64,000 nucleotides of DNA, taken from positions 100,243,138-100,307,137 of the forward strand of contig OY986437.1 in the NCBI GenBank assembly GCA_963920525.1, in the 5' to 3' direction. The notes under the pieces are model-generated. The model was not told the DNA's origin. It saw nothing but the letters and a program-made list of their open reading frames with translations, and did no database searches. This document shows positions 46,450 through 55,344 of the stretch, piece after piece; within the stretch, counting starts at the first letter, position 1; each line of letters begins with the position of its first letter. Source of the stretch: Dichetophora obliterata. Taxonomy: Eukaryota > Arthropoda > Insecta > Diptera > Sciomyzidae. The position numbers and the translations under genes are program-made.

Positions 46450-47626
46450 GAGGGTGTTTTTTATAGAGTGATACAACTTTAAGTTGGCATCACTGCTTTA
46501 TTTGACCACACATTTAACAGCTGATAGCTGTTTTTTGTTTAATTTGCTTCGACATTTTTTTATGGATCAACTTACACCAGAGGTTGTTTGTCAAACTTAT
46601 CGTGCAGTTCGTCCATTTTATGGCATACATAATCGTCCTTCAGAGCTGCTAATTCGAAGAACAATAGATCGTTTTCGGAACACATTTACTGTTACTGATA
46701 ATCTGCATCCCGTGAGACGCCGAACAGTTCGCACTGAAGAATTTGTAGCCGCTGTACAGGAAAGCATTGAAGATGATTTTAATCAATCAATTCGTCGCCG
46801 TTCTCAGCAACTGGGGTTGTGTCCTTCCACTTTATGGAAGATTTTACGAAAAGATCTTGGCTTAAAACCCTTCAAGATTTAACTTGTGCAGGAATTTAAT
46901 TTATGCGCCACCAATTCGGCGAATGGGCAGAAGCACAAATTGATACTGATTTTGAATTTCCATGAAAAATTTTATTTTCCGATGAAGCCCATTTTTAGTG
47001 GAATGGGTACGTAAATAAACAGAATTGTCGTATTTGGAGTGAGGAGAATCCACAAGCTTTTGTCGAAACACCAGTACATCCACAGAAAATTACTGTTTGG
47101 TGCGCTTTATGGGCTGGAGGAGTCATTGGCTCACATGTCTTCAAAAACGATGATGGTCAGAATGTTACTGTCAATGGTGAACAGTATAGCAACATTATTC
47201 GAAGTTTTTACGTACCTCAATTAGCTGGCATTAATCTTGCTGATATGTGGTTCCAACAGGACGGAGCCACATGCCACACAGCGGGCGCTACAATTGATTT
47301 AATCAAGGAAACTTTTGACGAATATTTTCTTTGGGGTTATGTAAAGTCACTTATCTACGTCGATAAACCACAAACAATTGAACACCTGGAAATCAACATT
47401 CGAAGAGTTATCGGCGAGATACGGCCGCAAATGCTGCGAAAAGTTAGTGAAAATTGGTGTTCCAGATTGCGACTTGTTCGCGCCAGCTGTTGCGGCCACA
47501 TGGCCAAAATCATATTTAAACAATAATGTCATGAAAATTCAATAAAGCCCGTTTCATTCATATTTAAAATAAATTACTATGTTTTATTATGATTTAAACT
47601 TGTATCACTCTATAAAAAACACCCTT
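46450..47626 (+). mobile_element. mariner-like transposon, inactive
   Basis: The ends agggtgttttttatagagtg (46451) and the inverted copy at 47600-47625 match over 26 bases without error. TA flanks it at 46448-46449 and 47627-47628. It encodes one transposase that is broken. Length 1177 bp is normal for the group. Confidence 0.9.
46562..47526 (+). pseudogene. mariner-like (IS630/Tc1) transposase, degraded
   Basis: Starts MDQLTPEVVCQTYRAVRPFY with an N-terminal helix-turn-helix (DUF4817-like) up to STLWKILRKDLGLK. A frame break follows near 46880. Catalytic blocks visible in other frames are ILFSDEAHF (first Asp, followed by an in-frame stop at about 46997) and MWFQQDGATCHT (second Asp). Between IDLIKETFDEY and YFLWGYVKS about 20 residues expected in the family are absent, which removes the segment just before the third acidic residue. 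Stops, shifts and this deletion make it non-functional. The intact enzyme inserts at TA. Confidence 0.9.
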
Positions 47627-47830
47627 TACGATTGTTACCAAACTCGAGCTTTTGCACTTTTACACTTGAACTTATTTTTCAACACTGCTTCAATACTTAA
47701 GTCTTATTTAAAGCTGATTATTTGTATTTTGAAAAAATCAAGCTTTAAAAAGAGAAAAAAAGGCTTTCGGCAAATATCTATAAAAAGGAAGTGTGTGGAG
47801 AACCCGTCGTTGGACGGGCTTTTATTCTAG

Positions 47831-48250
47831 TCTATATATAAAACAAAGTCGTGTAAGTTACACCATTTATAACTCAAGAACGGCTGAACCGATTTTTATG
47901 ATCTTCAAGTTTTTGAATTTGTCTTTATCCTGAGTTGAAAAATAAAATAATAATTTGCCACAACCCCTTTTACCGCCCAAAAATAAATAAAATTGCTGTT
48001 TTTCAGAAAGATTTGGTCGTCTTAGACTAAAATTTGGAAATTTCGTTTATATGGTTACTGTCGGCCTTTGTACACAAAATGGGTGTGGTCAAACTATAGC
48101 TACACCTACTTTTTCAGAAATTATTAAAATAGATTGCTGGGCTCATTGTAGATTTTTTCGAGTGCTTGATGGCTTAGGTTAGAAAATGCCCGAAGAAGCA
48201 TTTTTTAGTGGACATATTTTATTTTGTATGGGAAATGTCGAATATCTCTG
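47831..48250 (+). mobile_element. Helitron 5' part, abutting the preceding Helitron
   Basis: tctatatataaaacaaagtc, then 'aagaacggctgaaccgattt', is a typical Helitron start and follows CTAG at 47827-47830 with no spacer. Internal blocks (ttactgtcgg, aaaatgggtgtggtca) match the Helitron at 17222-19185. The 3' end was not found, so the end coordinate is approximate. Confidence 0.65.
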
Positions 48251-49122
48251 AAAGTTCTTCACCGCAAGCCAGAAGATATTGTGCATCGAATTCGTGTCAT
48301 TCACAAAAGGTTGCAAAAGAGTCACCAATACAGATATAAATCGTAATTTTAACGTAATTACAACTGAAAAAGCAGATATTTTGAGCTTATTTTGTAACAA
48401 CTTAGGCTGCAATTAGATGAAAAATGTGTTTTAATAATGTTAAAAATGTGTTGTTGGTACAAACTTAAGTTGCACGCCACAAGATGAAACATACTAAAAA
48501 CATCCAAAAAAGTTTTATTTTGTTATGCTTACATTACAATTCAGGTAAAATAACGTGAATGTAACCAGTAATTTGTTTTATTGAAGTTATTTTTTGTTAT
48601 AATGACATATATTTTAACAAGGAAGGAGTACTAATGACATAAATATTCCTGATTGAAAAAGTTAAGTTCTTAACAAGTTTTAAAATGTTGTGCAAACACG
48701 ATTTTTTAATATAATTTTCATGAAACCAGTGATAATTTTTGGAGTGCATTTTAAAAGTCAAAGACACATTGGAATGTAATAAAAAGATGTGAAACTAAAT
48801 CGAAAATACAACAAAGGCCATTTTGTCAATGAATATTTGTGTTTTACCTCTAGAAAACTCACGCACCAATCAAAAAATAAAAATTTTTAAAATAATTTGG
48901 AAATAAGAAATATTTCGAGTTTTTAATTTCCGCGGAATGTTTAATATATGCTATAGCTAAATATATTTTTTTAAGTTCCTATTTTCATATTGCATTGAAA
49001 ATTCTAAAAGAAAATAATAACTACTAAAGAAAATCGTATACGATGCATGTAAATTTATTCCAATCAAAATTCATAGTGTAGAAAAAACAAAATAAAATAT
49101 GGCGAGTATGAAGATTTTAGAC
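48251..49122. other. Non-coding DNA, nothing recognised
   Basis: No supported frame, RNA or repeat boundary. Confidence 0.4.
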
Positions 49123-49428
49123 ACTTCTTGCCAAAGTTCTTGCAACTGAATAATAATCTCAATACATAGTTCTTGCAACTAACTAAACATCAAAAATTCC
49201 AAATATTTTTTAAAGTTGTTGCAAATGAATAATAATCTTAATGCAGCATTTGCTTACAACAATTTCATTCAAAACTTCTTGCAACTGAATTATAACTGCA
49301 ATACATCGTTCAAGTGATTAATCACATTATATCACTTGCAATGGTTTTTTCCAAAGTTCTTGCAACTGAATAATAATTTCAATACATAGTTCTTGCAATT
49401 AACTAAACATCAAAAGTTCCAAATATTT
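49123..49428 (+). repeat. Minisatellite, left block
   Basis: Units of about 61-80 bp keyed by gttcttgcaactgaataata and caatacatYgttc start near 49136, 49215, 49276 and 49354. The right block resumes at 53281, so the ribozyme array was inserted into it. Confidence 0.7.
49418..49428 (+). repeat. Target-site duplication of the array, left
   Basis: tccaaatattt, repeated exactly at 53281-53291. It lies within the minisatellite, where the word also occurs naturally, for example near 49198. Confidence 0.65.
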
Positions 49429-49635
49429 ATTATGTTGACTTTATATGATTTAAATACAAATTCTAAATGTTTGATAGTCCAAATCATACTTGATTTTAAA
49501 TACAAATTCTAGTTGTTTGACAGTTCAAAATCGTTTATCGAGCCCAAGGTCAAAGTTAGAACAATTAATTGTTCTAACGAATTTTTCCAAAGAAACAACA
49601 ACCACAACAAAGTTTTTCAATATGAAAGGAAAAAA

Positions 49636-49703
49636 ACCACTAGCAAATTGATTTTATTGTACAATTTCTGCGTGCTAAACGCGTCATCAGAAATCTTTGT
49701 GAT
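49636..49703 (-). ncRNA. Type I hammerhead ribozyme, array unit 1
   Basis: Minus strand: outer stem I ATCAC (49703-49699) with GTGGT (49640-49636), one G-U; inner stem I GATTT (49695-49691) with AAATC (49654-49650); CTGATGA 49690-49684; stem II GCG/CGC with loop tttagca; GAAA 49668-49665; stem III ATTG/CAAT; cleavage predicted between 49655 and 49654 (AUA site). The 10.1-11.1 pair is C-A. Self-cleavage of the tandem transcript would give ~573-nt monomers. Confidence 0.85.
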
Positions 49704-50207
49704 TGCCCGTGCAAGCGCGTAGACGCACTGCACCATCGGGGCGATGAGATTTTGAAGCTTCAATTTCTCATTTTTTTCCCCCTTAATTTCATAATGCCAC
49801 ATTTGTTGTTGTATTTCTGTTTTACTTTAGTTTCTATGCTTATATTATATGTAGTCCAACAGCCTGCTGGAATTCTGCACTAACAAAGCATGTTTACTGA
49901 AGTTGTTTTTAGAATTTTTGCTGATTTTGTTTTTCAGCTGTTTCCGTTTGGTCGAGCTCTACCATTTGATTAAAGTTTTTTCTAAATGACCTCTATATTT
50001 ATTATGTTGACTTTATATGATTTAAATACAAATTCTAAATGTTTGATAGTCCAAATCATACTTGATTTTAAATACAAATTCTAGTTGTTTGACAGTTCAA
50101 AATCGTTTATCGAGCCCAAGGTCAAAGTTAGAACAATTAATTGTTCTAACGAATTTTTCCAAAGAAACAACAACCACAACAAAGTTTTTCAATATGAAAG
50201 AAAAAAA

Positions 50208-50275
50208 ACCACTAGCAAATTGATTTTATTGTACAATTTCTGCGTGCTAAACGCGTCATCAGAAATCTTTGTGAT
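50208..50275 (-). ncRNA. Hammerhead ribozyme, array unit 2
   Basis: All core and helix bases as in unit 1, 572 bp further on. Confidence 0.85.
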
Positions 50276-50780
50276 TGCCCGTGCAAGCGCGTAGACGCAC
50301 TGCACCATCGGGGCGATGAGATTTTGAAGCTTCAATTTCTCATTTTTTTTTCCCTTTAATTTCATAATGCCACATTTGTTGTTGTATTTCTGTTTTACTT
50401 TAGTTTCTATGCTTATATTATATGTAGTCCAACAGCCTGCTGGAATTCTGCACTAACAAAGCATGTTTACTGAAGTTGTTTTTAGAATTTTTGCTGATTT
50501 TGTTTTTCAGCTGTTTCCGTTTGGTCGAGCTCTACCATTTGATTAAAGTTTTTTCTAAATGACCTCTATATTTATTATGTTGACTTTATATGATTTAAAT
50601 ACAAATTCTAAATGTTTGATAGTCCAAATCATACTTGATTTTAAATACAAATTCTAGTTGTTTGACAGTTCAAAATCGTTTATCGAGCCCAAGGTCAAAG
50701 TTAGAACAATTAATTGTTCTAACGAATTTTTCCAAAGAAACAACAACCACAACAAAGTTTTTCAATATGAAAGGAAAAAA

Positions 50781-50848
50781 ACCACTAGCAAATTGATTTT
50801 ATTGTACAATTTCTGCGTGCTAAACGCGTCATCAGAAATCTTTGTGAT
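50781..50848 (-). ncRNA. Hammerhead ribozyme, array unit 3
   Basis: Core and helices unchanged from unit 1. Confidence 0.85.
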
Positions 50849-51354
50849 TGCCCGTGCAAGCGCGTAGACGCACTGCACCATCGGGGCGATGAGATTTTGA
50901 AGCTTCAATTTCTCATTTTTTTTTTCCCCTTAATTTCATAATGCCACATTTGTTGTTGTATTTCTGTTTTACTTTAGTTTCTATGCTTATATTATATGTA
51001 GTCCAACAGCCTGCTGGAATTCTGCACTAACAAAGCATGTTTACTGAAGTTGTTTTTAGAATTTTTGCTGATTTTGTTTTTCAGCTGTTTCCGTTTGGTC
51101 GAGCTCTACCATTTGATTAAAGTTTTTTCTAAATGACCTCTATATTTATTATGTTGACTTTATATGATTTAAATACAAATTCTAAATGTTTGATAGTCCA
51201 AATCATACTTGATTTTAAATACAAATTCTAGTTGTTTGACAGTTCAAAATCGTTTATCGAGCCCAAGGTCAAAGTTAGAACAATTAATTGTTCTAACGAA
51301 TTTTTCCAAAGAAACAACAACCACAACAAAGTTTTTCAATATGAAAGGAAAAAA

Positions 51355-51422
51355 ACCACTAGCAAATTGATTTTATTGTACAATTTCTGCGTGCTAAACG
51401 CGTCATCAGAAATCTTTGTGAT
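51355..51422 (-). ncRNA. Hammerhead ribozyme, array unit 4
   Basis: Core and helices unchanged from unit 1. Confidence 0.85.
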
Positions 51423-51927
51423 TGCCCGTGCAAGCGCGTAGACGCACTGCACCATCGGGGCGATGAGATTTTGAAGCTTCAATTTCTCATTTTTTTTTCC
51501 CTTTAATTTCATAATGCCACATTTGTTGTTGTATTTCTGTTTTACTTTAGTTTCTATGCTTATATTATATGTAGTCCAACAGCCTGCTGGAATTCTGCAC
51601 TAACAAAGCATGTTTACTGAAGTTGTTTTTAGAATTTTTGCTGATTTTGTTTTTCAGCTGTTTCCGTTTGGTCGAGCTCTACCATTTGATTAAAGTTTTT
51701 TCTAAATGACCTCTATATTTATTATGTTGACTTTATATGATTTAAATACAAATTCTAAATGTTTGATAGTCCAAATCATACTTGATTTTAAATACAAATT
51801 CTAGTTGTTTGACAGTTCAAAATCGTTTATCGAGCCCAAGGTCAAAGTTAGAACAATTAATTGTTCTAACGAATTTTTCCAAAGAAACAACAACCACAAC
51901 AAAGTTTTTCAATATGAAAGGAAAAAA

Positions 51928-51995
51928 ACCACTAGCAAATTGATTTTATTGTACAATTTCTGCGTGCTAAACGCGTCATCAGAAATCTTTGTGAT
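51928..51995 (-). ncRNA. Hammerhead ribozyme, array unit 5
   Basis: Core and helices unchanged from unit 1. Confidence 0.85.
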
Positions 51996-52500
51996 TGCCC
52001 GTGCAAGCGCGTAGACGCACTGCACCATCGGGGCGATGAGATTTTGAAGCTTCAATTTCTCATTTTTTTTTCCCCTTAATTTCATAATGCCACATTTGTT
52101 GTTGTATTTCTGTTTTACTTTAGTTTCTATGCTTATATTATATGTAGTCCAACAGCCTGCTGGAATTCTGCACTAACAAAGCATGTTTACTGAAGTTGTT
52201 TTTAGAATTTTTGCTGATTTTGTTTTTCAGCTGTTTCCGTTTGGTCGAGCTCTACCATTTGATTAAAGTTTTTTCTAAATGACCTCTATATTTATTATGT
52301 TGACTTTATATGATTTAAATACAAATTCTAAATGTTTGATAGTCCAAATCATACTTGATTTTAAATACAAATTCTAGTTGTTTGACAGTTCAAAATCGTT
52401 TATCGAGCCCAAGGTCAAAGTTAGAACAATTAATTGTTCTAACGAATTTTTCCAAAGAAACAACAACCACAACAAAGTTTTTCAATATGAAAGGAAAAAA

Positions 52501-52568
52501 ACCACTAGCAAATTGATTTTATTGTACAATTTCTGCGTGCTAAACGCGTCATCAGAAATCTTTGTGAT
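52501..52568 (-). ncRNA. Hammerhead ribozyme, array unit 6
   Basis: Core and helices unchanged from unit 1. Confidence 0.85.
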
Positions 52569-53075
52569 TGCCCGTGCAAGCGCGTAGACGCACTGCACCA
52601 TCGGGGCGATGAGATTTTGAAGCTTCAATTTCTCATTTTTTTTTTTCCCCTTAATTTCATAATGCCACATTTGTTGTTGTATTTCTGTTTTACTTTAGTT
52701 TCTATGCTTATATTATATGTAGTCCAACAGCCTGCTGGAATTCTGCACTAACAAAGCATGTTTACTGAAGTTGTTTTTAGAATTTTTGCTGATTTTGTTT
52801 TTCAGCTGTTTCCGTTTGGTCGAGCTCTACCATTTGATTAAAGTTTTTTCTAAATGACCTCTATATTTATTATGTTGACTTTATATGATTTAAATACAAA
52901 TTCTAAATGTTTGATAGTCCAAATCATACTTGATTTTAAATACAAATTCTAGTTGTTTGACAGTTCAAAATCGTTTATCGAGCCCAAGGTCAAAGTTAGA
53001 ACAATTAATTGTTCTAACGAATTTTTCCAAAGAAACAACAACCACAACAAAGTTTTTCAATATGAAAGGAAAAAA

Positions 53076-53143
53076 ACCACTAGCAAATTGATTTTATTGT
53101 ACAATTTCTGCGTGCTAAACGCGTCATCAGAAATCTTTGTGAT
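53076..53143 (-). ncRNA. Hammerhead ribozyme, array unit 7
   Basis: Core and helices unchanged from unit 1, although this unit is truncated about 140 bases after the ribozyme. Confidence 0.85.
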
Positions 53144-53280
53144 TGCCCGTGCAAGCGCGTAGACGCACTGCACCATCGGGGCGATGAGATTTTGAAGCTT
53201 CAATTTCTCATTTTTTTTTCCCCTTAATTTCATAATGCCACATTTGTTGTTGTATTTCTGTTTTACTTTAGTTTCTATGC

Positions 53281-53790
53281 TCCAAATATTTTTTAAAGTT
53301 GTTGCAACTGAATAATAACCTTAATGCAGCATTCACTTACAACAATTTTATTCAAAACTTCTTGCAACTAAATTATAACTGCAATACAACGTTCATATAA
53401 CTAATTACATTTTGTAAGTTGTAGTGGTTTTTTCCAAAGTTCTTGCAACAGAATAATAACCTCAATACATCGTTCTTATATCAAGCAAAATTTTATAAGT
53501 TACAATTAAGTTTTTTAAACTTGCATCAACTGAATATTAACATTAATACAGCACAAACTTGCAATGATTATTTCAATGTTCTTGCAACTTAGAAAAACCA
53601 CACTTCAACGTTATTTTTCCTATCTACATTTTTTGAGTTATAATATGAGTTTTATGAGTTTATTAAAGTTGTAGCAACTGAATAATAACCTCAATACAGC
53701 ATATGGTTGCAATGACTATTTCCAATGTTCGTGTAACTGAATAAAAACCGCATTTCAACCTTCTTGCAACAAAACAAATTCTCATAATTT
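53281..53790 (+). repeat. Minisatellite, right block
   Basis: Continues the left block: gttgcaactgaataataacc near 53298, then related units near 53356, 53436, 53520, 53577, 53664 and 53727. The first 11 bases are the right copy of the array's flanking repeat. Confidence 0.7.
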
Positions 53791-54777
53791 CACTTTGATT
53801 CATTGCTTTTAACGAAAAATTTGTTCAATTTGGTAGTCCCATTGAACGCTAAAATAAAACAAAAATGGCTTACATGGTAGTAGAAGCCTACACAAAGAAA
53901 TTGACAAGCAACACAGAATTTTTTTTGAACAATAAAATTTACAGTTTGCTTATGGCATTTTAGTGCGTCACAGCAAAATTGGAAACATTTAGTTGTAGTG
54001 ACTTTCCTATAACTTAATAAAAACATCTTCAAATCGAAGTTTTGAACATTTAGTTGTTGTGACATTGATATACATAACTTAATATAAACATAAAGCAACT
54101 TAGTCGCATCTAGGTTGCTAACTCGTTACTGTATTTGTTACAATTACAATACACAAACATTTTTTATAGGTGCTACAAAAATAAATATTGTAATAATGTA
54201 AATTTAACGTAAAATTTTTTTATTTTTTTCAAAACTTTATGAAACATTTTTAAAACAAATGCATTTATTCGTAACATAATTAACACCTTAGTTTAACTTA
54301 TTTGCAACAAAACGAATTATTTGTTACAAATTAGTTATTTGAAACATTAATACAACCCATTTGTGACTAAATTTGTTTAAAAAACTGGAATACCACCGAA
54401 TTATAACATATTTTGTTACAAATCGAAATCTGTGCTAGCTGGGCAAGGTAAATGAGAAGATATATAACATTGCTTTGCTTTTGATTGAAGACATGTGTTA
54501 CCTCATCTGCAGCCGTTTTTTAATAAAGTTCGGACTGCTTTATTAAAACAAATCGACAAATCGTGGTAAAAACGAAGCTATCATTGAACAAGCTATCATT
54601 GAACAAGACAGACTATACATTCAGTATTACTATACAGTTGACCTTGAATTTCCTAAGGATACCTGATCGAATGATTAGTTCTCTCAATCAACTGGTAGTT
54701 TATATAACAAAGTAACATATACCTCAACCAAAACGTTGTTTCTTCATACAATTTATAGTTTTAAAGCAAACTAGAAC
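53791..54777. other. Non-coding DNA, nothing firm
   Basis: A short duplication (aagctatcattgaac twice near 54590) and loosely repeated ttgttacaaat words near 54310-54425 are present. No gene. Confidence 0.4.
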
Positions 54778-55036
54778 AATTCTGTGTCGATAAGCAATAA
54801 TAGCTTAAGTCGATTTAAGACAGAACTGAGTTCTTGATATAGTTGTGTTCCACATATATGTATACCATTATGAACACACAAAATCTAGAACTTCTAGCAT
54901 AACCTTAGCCAAAGATATGACGCAAAAACAAAATACCCTTTCATATAACTTATATGGCGATTAAAAACTTTGAAGCAAGATTTCTAGAAACTTTGAAATA
55001 AGACTTAAGCTGTTATTGCTCATCGACACAGAATTA
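54778..55036. mobile_element. TIR element of the 'tctgtgtcgat' family, compact copy
   Basis: aattctgtgtcgataagcaa at the left is mirrored by the right end (inverted: aattctgtgtcgatgagcaa), and the inverted match runs about 31 bp to cttaagtc. It is the shortest intact member, about 259 bp; larger or decayed relatives are at 38303-39667 and 21944-22185. Non-coding. Confidence 0.75.
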
Positions 55037-55331
55037 ACTCAGGGGTCCCTGGCCCAAATCCTGGCCAGGCCATGGTCCTAAGCTATAAACTTTCTTTCCT
55101 TATTTCTAATCGAAGAAACTTTAAAACTCATCAATTTACGACGAAAAGTTGTAGTTGGTGGTGGTAGGAAAAGTTGGTGGAGTGGAACGCTTAGTAATTT
55201 GACTTGATTGAGGTCAAGGCATAACACTTGCTTCAGATTTAAAAAAATCACATGTTTCTACAGCTTTTGTCACATTAAGAACATTCTACACAAAATTTTC
55301 ACTTAATTGCTTCCTCTTTTTCCATCCTGTG
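55037..55331. other. Spacer, nothing recognised
   Basis: No supported feature. Confidence 0.4.
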
Positions 55332-55344
55332 GTATCTCAACGGA
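55332..55344 (+). repeat. Target-site duplication of the RTE element, 5' copy
   Basis: gtatctcaacgga, repeated exactly at 58536-58548. Confidence 0.9.

Larger units (their letters stand above)
45754..47830 (+). mobile_element. Helitron carrying a mariner-like insertion
   Basis: It starts A|TC at 45754 (tctttatatataaaaggcaa) and ends with a perfect 6-bp hairpin cccgtcgttggacggg, then cttttattctag at 47830. Both ends match the Helitron at 11840-12439. A mariner-like element occupies 46450-47626. The Helitron itself is non-coding, about 900 bp without the insertion. Confidence 0.85.
49429..53280 (-). mobile_element. Tandem array of seven hammerhead-ribozyme units (retrozyme-like)
   Basis: Unit starts near 49431, 50003, 50576, 51150, 51723, 52296 and 52871 give a period of 572-575 bp. 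Six units are whole; the seventh stops at 53280. They are nearly identical, differing mainly in the length of a T-run. Each has a ~48-bp direct internal repeat (aaatacaaattctaRWtgtt), a perfect 24-bp palindrome centred on caattaattg, and a type I hammerhead ribozyme on the minus strand. The array is flanked by 11-bp repeats. No protein is encoded; the 69-codon frame repeated in each unit overlaps the ribozyme and has no domain. Confidence 0.85.

Noticed and set aside
49513..53162. A 69-codon frame repeated in all seven array units
   Set aside because: It runs antisense across the hammerhead ribozyme, has no domain, and its conservation follows from the near-identity of the DNA units.
49429..53280. 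CRISPR-like repeat array
   Set aside because: The period is about 573 bp with no spacers, the host is a eukaryote, and the units carry ribozymes.
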